NCBI GenBank assembly: GCA_019321725.1
Contig: CM033118.1
Coordinates: 13,790,071 to 13,854,070, forward strand
Direction of reading: 5' to 3'
Origin: Paulownia fortunei
Lineage: Eukaryota > Streptophyta > Magnoliopsida > Lamiales > Paulowniaceae
DNA length: 64,000 bases
Both the position numbers and the translations under genes were made by a program. The notes below the pieces were generated by a model. The model saw nothing but the letters and a program-made list of their open reading frames with translations. It was not told the DNA's origin and made no database searches. Below, piece after piece: positions 35,601-44,590 of the stretch. Positions within the stretch are counted from its first letter, which is position 1. Every line of letters begins with the position of its first letter.

Positions 35601-36263
35601 GAAACACCCATATATTTTGATAGAATAGCAAGAAGAGCAAATAATATTCACAGTTCAACCATCGAATTACAGATTGACAGTACATAAAAGTTAGCATGAA
35701 AAACTGCCAGTCCATTGCCTAAGCAAAAGAACCAGTAGAAACCAACTCTGAAATTTGGCTTCTCAACAGAATATGTCCTCATTGTCGTTCTTAAATGCGT
35801 GTGCCAACATTTTCGTCGCATACAGCGGCGACTTTCGCCTATATATGTATCAAATATTGCAAATTAAGACTCTTTTACAAATCCTGTTCGGCACCAAACT
35901 TGATCCCACTAATTGGAAAGAATGGAGAAAAATTCGTAATTCTTAAACCACTAACTACCCACCCCCACATCCCCACACACCCCCAACAAAAATAAAATGT
36001 AAGAAGAATAAATTCCTGATACTTTTTACATTCTCATATCAGATCAAAGCAGAAAACGAACATATAACTGAGCCCGAAATGGGTTTCATATAGCAAATAA
36101 GAAAAGGCAATTTAATAAATTGCTCAAAGCACATAATAAATGATTAAATTTCTAGTTTTTCATCTAGAAATATTTTGTACCATATTTGAGTAAGAGTAGA
36201 AATTTAAGAAAAAGGTTGAGAGAGATTTAATGAGAATACATGTACAACTTACTTTTTGAACAT
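17620..36263 (-). CDS. MCTS1: MCTS1/MCT-1 (Tma20) homolog, eight exons, intact
   Basis: Spliced host gene. Coding exons on the minus strand are 36263-36253, 33211-33130, 33005-32938, 32822-32725, 30996-30860, 30657-30590, 18085-18022 and 17637-17620: 546 nt, 181 codons plus TAA, equal to the length of human MCTS1. All introns are GT-AG with matching phases. Residues 1-90 form the pre-PUA domain ([30 protein letters not shown]); residues about 92-171 form the PUA domain ([58 protein letters not shown]). The family binds DENR and acts at the 40S subunit in recycling of post-termination complexes and re-initiation. No disabling change is visible. Intron 6 carries two gypsy insertions in antisense. 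The assignment is by recognised family motifs, not a search. Confidence 0.95.
18022..18085 (-). CDS. MCTS1: MCTS1 homolog exon 7
   Basis: 64 nt coding [20 protein letters not shown] plus lysine, the conserved PUA C-terminal strand region. Acceptor AAATGCAG, donor GTACTC. Phase 0; the next intron is 384 bp. Confidence 0.95.
18367..20670 (+). mobile_element. Solo LTR of a Tekay-like gypsy element, in MCTS1 intron 6
   Basis: About 2.3 kb matching the LTRs of the full element at 20807-30007 along its whole length. It starts TATAATGCCCAATTCTAATT (TG changed to TA) and ends GGTTAAGGTGGTTCA. No internal region follows. The flanks AGAAC (left) and GAAAC (right) resemble a decayed 5-bp target duplication. 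Divergence from the complete element is a few percent by eye, greatest near the end. A solo LTR usually results from LTR-LTR recombination. Antisense to the host gene. Confidence 0.88.
20671..20806 (-). other. Host intron sequence between two gypsy insertions
   Basis: 136 bp of non-repeat DNA separating the solo LTR from the full gypsy element, inside intron 6 of the MCTS1-like gene. With 18086-18366 and 30008-30589 it represents the roughly 1-kb pre-insertion intron. Confidence 0.75.
20807..23080 (+). repeat. Tekay-like 5' LTR
   Basis: Starts TGTAATGCCCAATTCTC and ends GGTTAAGGGGTGTTACA. Nearly identical to the 3' LTR. Confidence 0.95.
23086..23098 (+). other. Primer-binding site of the Tekay-like element
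   Basis: TGGTATCAGAGCG, five bases after the 5' LTR. Complementary to the 3' end of plant initiator tRNA-Met. Confidence 0.92.
23284..24219 (+). CDS. Gypsy gag polyprotein (frame break in zinc knuckle)
   Basis: Capsid/nucleocapsid protein that forms virus-like particles around element RNA. I prefer the start at 23284 ([14 protein letters not shown]) to the in-frame ATG at 23248, since the former begins a charged N-terminus typical of these gags. A glutamine-rich coiled region (residues about 18-60) is followed by a retrotransposon gag domain with motifs [39 protein letters not shown] and [17 protein letters not shown] knuckle begins KCTKCGR, but a one-base loss in an A run near 24152 ends the frame early. 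The rest of that knuckle and a second one ([14 protein letters not shown]) lie in the next frame, which runs into pol. Confidence 0.93.
   Translation: MAPKRKTMDDHEGNHSVVDNLTDLIQQQTRMHGEQIQQLLDMQQRTQEQNQRLPPPQARQDPSQAVYEKFRKMEPVDFNGGSDPMVAEEWVKSLDTIFDYMRIDDAEKVLCAIFLLKKDARTWWEGAKLAVNMEELTWERFKTIFYDKYFTRDARSLRVKEFLELKQGAMSVCDYVRKFEQGCKYVPYIARDNNEKMDHFLRGLNPEIRRDVRMSSVTEFRELVDKSLMADLDEKEIEKFQQQKKQVFTPRNLNQWKKGEQKLSQGNEKRPRVGQTSSTIERPKCTKCGRIILGNAIVVLIVALSVKSLDI
24144..25655 (+). CDS. Gypsy pol: second zinc knuckle, protease, reverse transcriptase
   Basis: 503-codon open stretch in the frame following the gag break. It carries a CCHC knuckle ([14 protein letters not shown], about 24195-24235), an aspartic protease with [11 protein letters not shown] (DSG near 24353), and the [70 protein letters not shown] and catalytic FIDD at 25359-25370. 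It ends when one T is missing near 25645, after [15 protein letters not shown]. The RT otherwise looks intact. It converts element RNA into cDNA in cytoplasmic particles. Gag and pol were probably one continuous frame before the break. Confidence 0.93.
   Translation: MWKNHFGECYSGTNRCFKCKKPGHIAKDCPTVQGKVQGRVYAMTQEQADADASVVTGTILIFGIPAIALIDSGSTHSFASCAFVRKLGITPDLLKVRYSVTVPSGEEMDSNQMLRACSIQISDRTLYADLVVLPMPNFEVILGMDWLTKYHATIDCNKKIVIFQPPGEEQFMFNGISFSRSLPIISALKAQKMLNKGCVGYLASVLDTSVEAQLKPENVDVVQEFVEVFPDDLPGLPPNREIEFVIDVMPGTTSISKAPYRMAPTELKELKVQLQELLDKGFIRPSYSPWGAPVLFVKKKDGTLRLCIDYRELNKITVKNKYPLPRIDDLFDQLQGASVFSKIDLRSGYHQLKIKEEDIPKTAFRTRYGHYEFLVMPFGLTNAPAAFMDLMNRVFKQYLDKFVIVFIDDILIYSRDKEEHKEHLKIVLQVLKEKQLYAKFKKCEFWLEQVVFLGHVVSKDGISVDPSKVEAVIKWPTPTNVSEVRSFLGLAGYYRRFVQGFQR
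25643..27730 (+). CDS. Gypsy pol: RNase H, integrase, chromodomain-like tail
   Basis: Continues pol after the frame break. RNase [40 protein letters not shown] and [10 protein letters not shown]. Integrase zinc finger: [10 protein letters not shown] and CLTCQQVK. The core triad is present: [18 protein letters not shown] and [45 protein letters not shown] block follows. The last 60 or so residues ([32 protein letters not shown]) are chromodomain-like, which in chromoviruses may steer integration to particular chromatin. The frame reads through the polypurine tract and its stop TAA (27728-27730) lies inside the 3' LTR. Confidence 0.93.
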   Translation, partial: FSKIATPMTMLTRKNVKFLWTNACERSFEELKQKLTTAPVLTIPTGIGGFVVYSDASKNGLGAVLMQNGKVIAYASRQLKEYEKNYPTHDLELAAVVFALKIWRHYLYGEKCEIYTDHKSLKYFFTQKELNMRQRRWLELVKDYDCVINYHPGKANVVADALSRKSTSSLFVIQKSILLDLQRLELEIVPKGKKCLLSALVLRPVLQDRIREGQKVDTHLCRLKRMIEVGKRPDFSITDDGIIRYKGRLCVPFDKAMKGDILEEAHTTPYSVHPGSTKMYKDLQQHYWWPKMKRDIAKFVAECLTCQQVKIEHQRPSGLLKPLLIPEWKWEHITMDFVLGLPRTQKGYNSIWVIVDRLTKSAHFLPVKSTYNMDQYAQQYIKEIVRLHGVPVSIVSDRDPKFTSTFWKSLHSAMGTKLAFSTAFHPQSDGQSERVIQILEDMLRACVLDFQGSWDAKLPLVEFTYNNSYQSTIGMAPYEALYGRKCRSPVHWDEVGERSLLGPEIVQHTAKVVEKIRERMKIAQSRQKSYADKRRKDLEFAIGDHVFLKVAPMKGVMRFGKKGKLSPRYVGPFEILERVGDKAYRVALPPSLSTVHNVFHVSMLRKYISNPSHVLSYEPLELTHDLAYEEVPVQILDQKEKELRTKKIRLVKVLWRNHSVEEATWEREEEMQSKYSELFGTSNFEDEIFIRKEGL
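27712..27725 (+). other. Polypurine tract of the Tekay-like element
   Basis: AAGGAAGGAAGGAT directly before the 3' LTR start TGTAATG. It also encodes the last residues of pol. Confidence 0.85.
27726..30007 (+). repeat. Tekay-like 3' LTR
   Basis: 2282 bp, TGTAATGCCC to GGGGTGTTACA. Contains a 103-codon open frame (28128-28439) that is also open in the solo LTR but carries a stop in the 5' LTR; it looks fortuitous. Confidence 0.95.
30590..30657 (-). CDS. MCTS1: MCTS1 homolog exon 6
   Basis: 68 nt coding [20 protein letters not shown] and two further codons, a hallmark of the family. Acceptor TTGTCAG, strong donor GTAAGTT. Ends in phase 2, followed by the 12504-bp intron 6. Confidence 0.95.
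30860..30996 (-). CDS. MCTS1: MCTS1 homolog exon 5 (start of PUA domain)
   Basis: 137 nt, the longest exon, coding [20 protein letters not shown] and then CPGLTSPGG plus an acidic stretch (DDEVEAE). Acceptor TTGGCAG, donor GTATGA. Phase 0; the next intron is 202 bp. Confidence 0.95.
30997..32724 (-). other. MCTS1 homolog intron 4 (1.7 kb)
   Basis: Intron between exons 4 and 5. I find no coding or transposon motif in it. Composition is less AT-extreme than the retroelement leaders. Confidence 0.7.
32725..32822 (-). CDS. MCTS1: MCTS1 homolog exon 4
   Basis: 98 nt coding [19 protein letters not shown], then [13 protein letters not shown]. Acceptor CTGAAG, donor GTAAGT. Ends in phase 1; intron 4 is 1728 bp. 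Confidence 0.93.
32938..33005 (-). CDS. MCTS1: MCTS1 homolog exon 3
   Basis: 68 nt coding [20 protein letters not shown] and the following residues. Acceptor TTGCAG, donor GTTTTT. Ends in phase 2 with TG of a cysteine codon; the next intron is 115 bp. Confidence 0.93.
33130..33211 (-). CDS. MCTS1: MCTS1 homolog exon 2
   Basis: 82 nt coding residues 4-31, including [16 protein letters not shown]. Acceptor TTTTTAG and donor GTTTTA. Ends in phase 0; the next intron is 124 bp. Confidence 0.93.
33212..36252 (-). other. MCTS1 homolog intron 1 (3.0 kb)
   Basis: Long first intron separating the 11-nt coding part of exon 1 from exon 2. It contains a 138-codon open frame on the minus strand (33962-33546) without recognisable homology or splice logic, which I treat as chance. 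No transposon structure recognised. Long first introns in plant housekeeping genes can hold expression-enhancing elements; nothing here proves that. Confidence 0.65.
36253..36263 (-). CDS. MCTS1: MCTS1 homolog exon 1 (coding part)
   Basis: Only 11 coding nucleotides: start codon, TTC, AAA and AA, giving MFK plus two bases of the next lysine codon, followed by the donor GTAAGT. The start lies in a favourable context (A at -3). The conserved family start (MFKKF) is completed by exon 2 after a 3041-bp phase-2 intron. Confidence 0.9.
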
Positions 36264-36475
36264 TCTTACTGGGAGAGAGAGTAGGGTTTCAGCTTATAGT
36301 GAAATGCAAAATGGAATGAATGAGTTCCTTTGAACTTGATGAATGCGTCGTCCTAAAGCCAAAAGTGGGTTTTCGAGCTGTCCCAGTAATTTGTAAGTGC
36401 CCTGATTATGAAATTTCTTGCTTAATATTTGCTATGATAGAGCTAAATCTATTTTTAAATAGAGATATTTTCAAA
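36264..36475 (-). promoter_or_regulatory. 5' UTR and proximal promoter of the MCTS1 homolog
   Basis: Region upstream of the start codon up to a transposon fragment. A telo-box-like AAACCCTA lies on the minus strand at 36289-36282, 19 nt before the ATG, within a pyrimidine-rich CTCTCTCTCCC tract. Telo-boxes are common in plant genes for ribosomal and translation proteins, which suits this gene. No convincing TATA box is seen; the transcription start is unknown. Confidence 0.5.
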
Positions 36476-36883
36476 TAGAGATGATAACGATTAGGCCACG
36501 TTTTTTAAAAATCCAAAATATGATGATCTTTCAAAATTTTAATGACCACCTTAAATATGATGATCGTCTCGTTACAGTCTATTCATAATTTTGAAGACAT
36601 TAAAATTTTTATTTAAAAAAAAATATTATAATTTTTTAAATACGAGAAAATAGTATTATTACTAACAAAATTATTTACAAATTTATGTGTATATGTTTTA
36701 ATTGTTGAAAAATTAAAATTTTCATACATATTTTTTTATATTTATACATAATGAAAATATAGAATATTTATTTATTTTACATTCTTATTTTTTAATATAT
36801 TAAGTATTATATTTACGTTTTATATGTGGGAATACATATAATATAGGCATATTTTTCTATGAGTATATATAGTGTTAGAGTTG
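36476..36883. mobile_element. hAT-like non-autonomous fragment
   Basis: Starts TAGAGATGATAAC and aligns over several hundred bases with 47284-47640: shared layout of AT-rich runs, a TAAATATGA(A/G)AAAATA-type segment and the end TATGAGTATATAT. The terminus resembles TAGGGATGA-type hAT MITE ends. It abuts a copia LTR fragment on the right, so one end is missing. No coding capacity. It lies about 200 bp upstream of the MCTS1 start codon and carries ACGTGGC (36501-36495, minus strand), a possible G-box-like word. Confidence 0.45.
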
Positions 36884-37100
36884 TGCTCGTTGAGCCACTT
36901 ACTTAGATTGGTCACTTTCACACTTTTGTAAAAAGAATTTTGTTTAATCAATATCAATAAATTAGGCATTTTTTTATCTTTATTTACTTTTATTAAATTT
37001 AATTAAAATATTTATATTATACATAGTTACGTGGTATGGTCACACCTATGCTGACGATCATAAAAATACTTTAATGGTTTTGATTTTAAATCGCTATAAG
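36884..37100 (+). repeat. Copia LTR 5'-end fragment
   Basis: Begins TGTTAGAGTTGTGCTCG and follows the start of element B's LTR: TTTTGTAAAAAGAATTTTG, ATCAATA, then TGGTCACACCTATGCTGACG and TTTTAAATCGCTATAAGTC, equivalent to B's TGGTCGCGCATATGATGGC and TCTTAAATAAATTCCAAGTC. About 217 bp, cut off by the gypsy LTR that follows. Confidence 0.7.
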
Positions 37101-39924
37101 TCAAACCTCTCACTATTCCCCTCACCAAATATGATTCATGCATTACATATTAATTGCGTATTATTTGCATTTATATTGACATCATATAATTCATTTTATT
37201 TTATTCGACGTTCTTAATCATTAAACTTAATTTTGAAACTTTATACATTATTGATTATCGAATCTCCTAACTTAAAATGGTCAATTCTACATTGTGATAA
37301 GAGGAAAATTAGGTATCAATATAATGAATATTGATACATGATATCAATATTAAACTTAATCATTAAACTTAATTTTGAAGCTCTCACACGGTATTGATTA
37401 TCGAATCCTCTAACCTAAATGGTCAATTCTACATTGGGATAAGAAGAAAATTAGGTATCAATATAATGAATATTACTAGGTTACATGTTATAATTTTTAG
37501 AAGTGTTAAAGCTGTCACTAATAAGTTTATACAGTTTAATTTGATTTGATCAAATTATTTCAAAAGTATATATTTATAAATTAACATACATGAGATATTG
37601 GACATGAAATAATGTGATTTAACTGTCATATTACAAGGTCAATATCTGCATATAATTTTAGAAATGCAAACAACACAATCATTTAAGAATCGGATGCCAA
37701 TCGATTTAGAGATCGAATAAATAATTAAGAAATTAGGGTAGAATTTATTATCCAATCGTACGAAAATTAAAATAAATTGTAAACAAATAAATCAATAATG
37801 AGAAACACTAGATTGCAGCTGTATAAAGTGTGTGTAACATTAGATTTGAACTACCACTTGACACTTCAAGCTTTACCACTTTAAGCTACCACCTCAACCT
37901 TTCTTCATTTCTATCCTTGAACCACGACCAAAAACCAGTTTATGAGGTATTTCACCTCCAAAACCTCCGTATTAAATTTTAGAAGTTGTTCCCAAGTGAT
38001 TTCAAGTAAAGAAAAAAGTGAAGGAAGCAAAGGGAAATAAGGAGAAGCAAGTAGAAGTTTAAATTTGTGCATAAGTGAGCTTAACTCATATTTTTTATTT
38101 AAGTTCTTAAATTGTTCAAGGGTTTATGATTTTTAAAGCTTCTATTATTGTTTATAATCATGTTATGATGTTATCTATCATCTTATAATTTACAAAAGAT
38201 GGATTTTTAGTTGCAAAACCGTAATAGAAATCAATAGGGACAGAAACTGTATACTTACTGGGTTTTTGTTTTTAAAACTTTATATATGTATAATAACTTG
38301 ATTAAAACCTATATATTTTACCATATATGTGTTTATATATGAGTTTAGGTGATGTATATAAGTTTGGAGATGTTACAAATGAAAATATGTTTGATATTTA
38401 AAGAGACACTCAAAACTGTTATGATATAACTTATAATTTATGTGTTGTGATAAGTAGGTTGGTTTTACTGAGGTAAATCAGTGATTTTAGGCAATTATAA
38501 AATATGATTACATTGCTCTACATGTTACAAAGTGTGGTAAATTTTTTGGAGTGATTGGATATGCTTAAGGATGTTAAAGTTAGTATGCAACTAAATTGGA
38601 CAGCAAAAAAATATGAAAATGTGAATTTGTCTCATTTGATAACTTAGCATGTTTCAACCTAAACATGTTACAATTGAATTCTAACAATTAAGTACATGCT
38701 ATTAGAATGATAATACTTCAATTACATGATATTTACATATATCTAAAATGAGAAATTAATGTATTTGATGGACTATATTGGGTTTTAGTTTGTGAAAGCT
38801 TGATTGTTACCTAAATAGTTTAGTGTTCAAGGTTTTAGTATAAAATTTTGTGCTTTCAACTTGCCAAATTGGGAAAGGTGTTTGATTTTGGATAATATTA
38901 CAGGCTATTTTACATCTAAGGTTGGAGAGAAACACTAAACAAATCTAAACTAAGGCACCAACTAAGTGAAATGTAAGTAAAGATTCATTTGTAACTACAA
39001 TGCATAAACATAGTAGATGTGTGATTTATATATAATATCATAGATCATATATGCATGGCAGAGGGCACGCATTACTGTCATTCATGTCCATTGATCATAT
39101 ATACATTGGCATTGACACGTGCATGCATCATATACGAACATTATGATAAATCTTGCATTGCAAAGCATGATTCTGAGAAAGGAAAATATTTTACTGACCA
39201 CTACTAGTGCACCGAAGCATGCATGAATTTGCATAATTATATGCATGGATTTTCAGGTCCGCGTGCATTAATTTGCAGGCTTATGAGTATGCATGGATTT
39301 GTATGCTTATATCATTATTGGCCATTAGATTATGGCGGTGTGCAGATCTCTTTTTCGGTGTATAGGATAGTAGTATTGGTTAGGGGCCCAAGATAGAAAT
39401 AATTTTGAGATAAATATTTTGATGCATGAAATTGCATTGTGGGCATAACATTTTAAAATGCATGACTTGATATTGTAGATTATTCTTTGACATACATAAT
39501 CTTTACTTGTTGAGCATTAGATCATATAGTTTATGCATTATAGGTAAGCACGACAATACTTGAAGCATCTTTTACTAGCTAGATGGTTATTGGAACTCTT
39601 GTAGGTGTCTGAGAGAGTGTGTACATAGATGATGACTTGTTATATTCTGAGTCTACTGTATTATATTTTGAAACTGGTACTATATTTTGCTTTTAAAACT
39701 TTACTGTAAACAAGTAAGTAAATATTGTGGGTGTTGTTCTTTTATATAAATATTGATCCTGCTATATACATGACATATGTGAGGAAGTATTTTAAATAGG
39801 GTTGTGCGTGTAAAAAGTGATTTATCTTTCCTTAAAGTATTACAAAAAAAAAATTACATGTACACACAAGTTCTATCATGTCAAATTATACTTTATATAC
39901 AGTTGTTGAGTAATGGGTGTTATA
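37101..39924 (+). repeat. Gypsy C 5' LTR
   Basis: Starts TCAAACCTCTCACTATTCCC, lacking the TGTGACACCCG start of the 3' LTR, and ends GGGTGTTATA. Contains an extra tandem copy of about 135 bp (37210-37475) that is single in the 3' LTR. LTR-LTR divergence is considerable, pointing to an old insertion. Confidence 0.85.
37210..37475 (+). repeat. Tandem duplication within gypsy C 5' LTR
   Basis: Two consecutive units of about 135 bp, each with AAACTTAATTTTGAA, TATTGATTATCGAAT, GTCAATTCTACATTG and ATTAGGTATCAATATAATG. The 3' LTR has one unit at about 44720-44830. The difference accounts for the greater length of the 5' LTR. Confidence 0.8.
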
Positions 39925-39927
39925 GAG

Positions 39928-39940
39928 TGGTATCAGAACC
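39928..39940 (+). other. Primer-binding site of gypsy C
   Basis: TGGTATCAGAACC three bases after the 5' LTR; initiator-tRNA-Met type with one or two substitutions. Confidence 0.85.
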
Positions 39941-40097
39941 CGATTTGAGATCTTGTAGACTATCCACGTACACAAACTCAAAACTTGCGGAGCACAGCCA
40001 TGCCAGTAAGTTTTACATTATCATATAATGCATTACATATTTTGTGAATTATATTGGTCATATGTTATCAAAACTTGTATAAAATAGCATTGCAAAA

Positions 40098-41170
40098 TGG
40101 TGAGAACTTATGGTGAAAGTAGTGGTGGTGCTAGAGTGCAGATATATGAGACATCCACCCTGGGTAATGATCAAGATACCATGATTAATCGGTTAACAAA
40201 TCTGATTGAACAACAGTCCGAATAGATTCAGCAGCTGATTCGGCAGAGGGATAATGGTGAGCAACTACGGGTGGAGATAAACCAATAGCAAGTGGAGTAT
40301 ATATATATATATATATATGGTGTGAGAACGATTTAGGAGGCTGAATCCCCCAACATTTGAGAATATTATTGATCCTACCACTACAGAGGACTGGTTGAGA
40401 ACCCTAGAAAACATGTTCCAGTACAGTAGGGTGCCAAAAAAGGATAGGGTAATATGTGAAACTTTCATGCTTTGTGGTAGTGCAGGCTATTAGTGGGACA
40501 CGATCAGCAACATAGAGGACATTACTACCATGAGGTGGGATAGATTCAAGGAGTTATTCCGAAACAAATATTTCACGGCCCCAGTTCGTATGATGAAGAT
40601 GAACGAGTTTATACAACTGTGATAAGGAGCAATGACTGTTAGGCAATATATTCTTAGATTTGAACAATTGTCTAGGTTTGCTACGCACATGGTCAGCACT
40701 GAAATACTGAAAGTAGAGAGATTTCGGGAGGGTTTGAGGCCGAAGTTGTATTGGGATGTGAATAATGTGGGTACTCAAGGGGTGACATTTTCACAGGTGA
40801 CTGAGAGAGCACTGGTGGCAGAACAGGTTGAATTGAGAATCGCTCATGTATAGGAGGCTCGACAGCAGTTCTAACAATAGGGATAGAGATGGACTGTGGG
40901 GCAAAAGAGGTCGGTATTTAAATTTCAAGGAAAACAAGGCCAACAATAAGAAGGTCAAAGTAAGAAGCTACAGGTTGAATGAGGAAAAGCACCGATGCCA
41001 GAAGCTGTATGTCAGAATTATGGTAATCGACATACTAGAGACTGCTTTACAGATACCAAGACGTACTTTTGATGCGGAATGCCATGACATATTGCTAAAT
41101 TTTGCCCAAGTAAACAAAATTACACCGGCTAAAAGAATGTACCAGTCAGGGTGTTCACTATGACTAGGGC
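40098..41170 (+). pseudogene. Gypsy C gag remnant
   Basis: Begins ATG at 40098 (MVRTYGESSGGARVQ) and continues with a MINRLTNLIEQQSE segment before stops appear. The stretch 40632-40853 keeps the capsid motif MTVRQYILRFEQLSRFA and VERFREGLRPKLYWDV. A (TA)n microsatellite at 40298-40318 disrupts the N-terminal part. Zinc-knuckle positions near 41000-41110 are damaged. Confidence 0.8.
40298..40318. repeat. (TA)n microsatellite
   Basis: About ten TA units inside the gag relic of element C; probably expanded after the gene lost function. Confidence 0.85.
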
Positions 41171-44100
41171 AGATGCAGAGGTAAATCTATCAGCGGTAAA
41201 ATTTATATTTCTAGTGTTCCAAATCTTGTGTTATTTGATTCTGGAGCCATATATTCATTTGCATCCACTGAGTATGTGAAGAGGTTGGGTAAAATACCAG
41301 ATGTAGCAGAAATCAGTTATAGTATAATAGTCCCCTCTGGAGATGCTAGATAAATCGATCGAATTTTGAGAGTTTGTGCTATACCTATTGAAGGTAGAGA
41401 ATTATATGCTAATATGATTGTGTTGGATATGAATCATTATGATGTTATTTTGGGTATAGATTGGCAGTTAAAGTACGGGCTACTATCGCCTGTAAGGAAA
41501 ATACAGTAACATTTCAACTTTATGGAAAATAGTCTTTCACATTTACCATCATTGTGAAAATTTTTAGATTCCGTATGATTTTAGTAGTGAAGGTGCAACG
41601 ATTACCCAATGCTGGTTGCGAAGGGTACTTGGTGAGTGTCAATAGCATTGAGAAACAACACTTCCCAACTCTTAGTGAAATACCAGTGGTGCGAGAATAT
41701 ACTGAAGTATTCCCAAATGATCTTCCGAGATTGTCACCAGATTGTGAAATAGAGCTTGTTATTGACATACAACCAGGAACCTCTCCCATTTCTAAAACTC
41801 CTTACAGAATGGCTCCCTTGGAGTTGAAAGAATTGAAAGTACAATTGCAGAAGTTGTTGGATAAAGGATTCATCATACCGAGCTTTTCACTTTATAGAGC
41901 GTCGGTTCTATTTGTACGTAAGAAGGATGACACCATGAGACTGTGCATTGATTATCGAGATTTGAAAAGGGTCGTGATTAAGAATAAGTATCTATTACCC
42001 AAAATCAATAATTTATTTGACCAGCTTCAGGGTGCCGCAATATTTTTGAAAATTGACTTACGCTCTAGGTACCATCAACTGAAAATAAAATAAGAGGATA
42101 TCCCTAAGATGGCATTTAATACAAGATATGGACACTATGAATTTTTGGTGCTGCCGTTCGGATTAACTAACGCTCCAACAACATTCATGGATATGATAAA
42201 CAGAGTGTTTTAGGAGTTTTTGGATAAATTCATTATCATGTTCATCAATGACATTCTAGTTTACTCCAGAACTAAAGAAGAGCATGCCGCACATTCGAGA
42301 CAAGTATTGGAGGTCCTAAAAGTGAAGCAGTTATACACCAAATTCAAGAAACGCGAGTTTTGGTTGGATCGCGTGGTATTCCTGGAACATGTTATATCAG
42401 TAGATCTAAGTAAAGTTGAAATTATCGACAATTGGACGCAACCTACTAATCCTTTGGAGGTGTAATGTTTTTTGGGTTTAGCGGGATATTACCGGAGATT
42501 CGTGGAGGGATTCTCCAAGATTGCTATGCTATTAACACAATTAACCAGAAAATGAGTGACATTTAGATGGACGAATATGTGCGAGCGAAGTTTCCAGAAG
42601 CTGAAAAAGAGCTGACTTCAGCACCTATTCTCTCAATTTCGTTAGGTACTGGAGGATTCATAATTTATAGTGACGCATCGAAGAATAGATTAGGATGTGT
42701 ACTAATGTAGAATGATAAAGTAATTGCATATGCATCCAGCCAACTTAAAGAGTATGAAAAGAATTACCTTACGCATGACTTGGAACTTGTTGTTGTAGTA
42801 TTTGCGCTTAAAATATGGAGGCACTATCTATATGGTGAATAGTACGAGATCTATACGGATCACAAGAGCCTCAAATACTTATTCATGTAAAAAGAGTTGA
42901 ATATGTGGCAGTGGAGATAGCTGGAACTGGTAAAAGATTATGATTGTGTGATCAATTACCACCCCAATAAAGCCAACATTGTAGCTGATGTATTGAGCCA
43001 AAAATCCACACAAAGTATAATAGTTATGGCTTTAATTCAGAAATCAAAATTGAATGAGTTGCGGAAAATAAATATAGAGATTTTACAGACAGAAGTAATA
43101 GAGGCAAAGTTGGCAGCCCTGATGCTTCAGCCTATGCTAATTGATAAGATCAAATAGGGGCAACGAGATGATGAATATCTCATCAAGATGAGAAAATATA
43201 TTGGTGCAAGGAAGTCTCCTGAATTTGAGATGACTTACAATAATATTATACAATTTAGAAAGCGATTTTGTGTGCCAAATATTGATAACATTCCAGAAGA
43301 CATTTTAAAAGAGGCACATTCAATCCCTTATTTAGTATATCAAAGGGTTACCAAGATGTATAGAGACTTGAAAATGCTGGTCGGGTATGAAAAAGGACAT
43401 TGCCCAGCATGTGGAGCAATGTCTAATATGTCAGCAGATAAATGCCGAATATCAAAGACTTGCAAGGACTTTGCAACCTCTACTCATTTCAGAATGGACA
43501 TAGAAAAAGATCACCATAGATTTCGTAACTGGTTTGCCAAAGACTACTAAGGGTCATGATGCTATTTAGGTTATCGTTGATAAATTGATCAAGTCTGCTC
43601 ATTTCCTTCCCATATGTTCTACCTATTCCATGGATCGCTATGCCCAATTATATATTTAGGAGATTGTTAGACTTCATGGTGTGCCATTGTCCATAATTTC
43701 TGATAGACATTCAAGATTTTTATCTGCTTTTTGGAGGAGTTTACATAAAGCTTTGGGAACACAATTATTATTCAGTACAACATATCATCCTCAAACGGAT
43801 GGACAATCTGAATGAACAATACAGACATTAAAGGATATATTCAGAGCCTGTGTATTAAACTTTCAAGGTTAGTAGAGTAAATTCCTACCTTTGGTGGAGT
43901 TTTCATACAACAACAACTATCAGACTAGCATTGGAATGGCTCCCTATGAAGCATTATATGGAAAAAAGTGTAGGCCTCCGACACATTAGGATGAAGTTGG
44001 TGAGAAGAAACTTTTGGGCCCAAATATGATTCGAGAGATGATAGAAGCCATGTTACAGATTCAGCAAAGAATGAAAACTGCCTAAAATCAGCAGAAAGTT

Positions 44101-44560
44101 ATGCAGATCGATGAAAAAGGGTGTTGAATTTTGCGGTAGAAGATCATGTGTTTTTGAAAGTAGTACTAATGAAGGGCATCATGCGGTTTGGGAAGAAAGG
44201 AAAATTGAGTCATAGATACATTAGTCCATTCTCTGTAATTGAAAGAATTGGTGATGTTGCTTACATACTGGATCTGTCGGCACCTACTCCCAAATACACA
44301 ATAGATTTCATGTGTCTATGCTGAGAAAATATATTGTTAATCCCTCTCGTATTCTGAAGAATGAACCAGTGGAATTAAAGACAGAATTGAGCTACGAAGA
44401 AAAGCCTGTACAGATTTTGTTACGAGAAGTGAAATAGTTGAGAAATAAATAGATTCCATTGGGTTAAATGTTTAGAAGAAACCAGTCGGTAGAAGAGGCC
44501 ACTTAGGAAAGAGAGGATAAAATGAGAACTAAGTATCCAGAACTTCTTTGGTAAGTGAAA
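41171..44560 (+). pseudogene. Gypsy C pol remnant
   Basis: Protease (near 41235, an FDSGA-like site), RT (41554-42465), RNase H (about 42645-43020), integrase (43188-44100) and a C-terminal GKKGKLSHRYISPFSVIERIGD block (about 44190-44260). The RT is broken by internal stops at about 42091 and 42211, and the catalytic FIDD reads FIND (second-last aspartate to asparagine, about 42241). RNase H keeps YSDASKN and YTDHKSLKY between stops; integrase keeps a SDGQSE-like TDGQSE followed by a stop. Inactive. Confidence 0.88.
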
Positions 44561-44579
44561 TTTAGGGGATGAAATTTTA

Positions 44580-44590
44580 TGAGGGGAGGA
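44580..44590 (+). other. Polypurine tract of gypsy C
   Basis: TGAGGGGAGGA immediately before the 3' LTR start TGTGACACCC. Confidence 0.75.
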
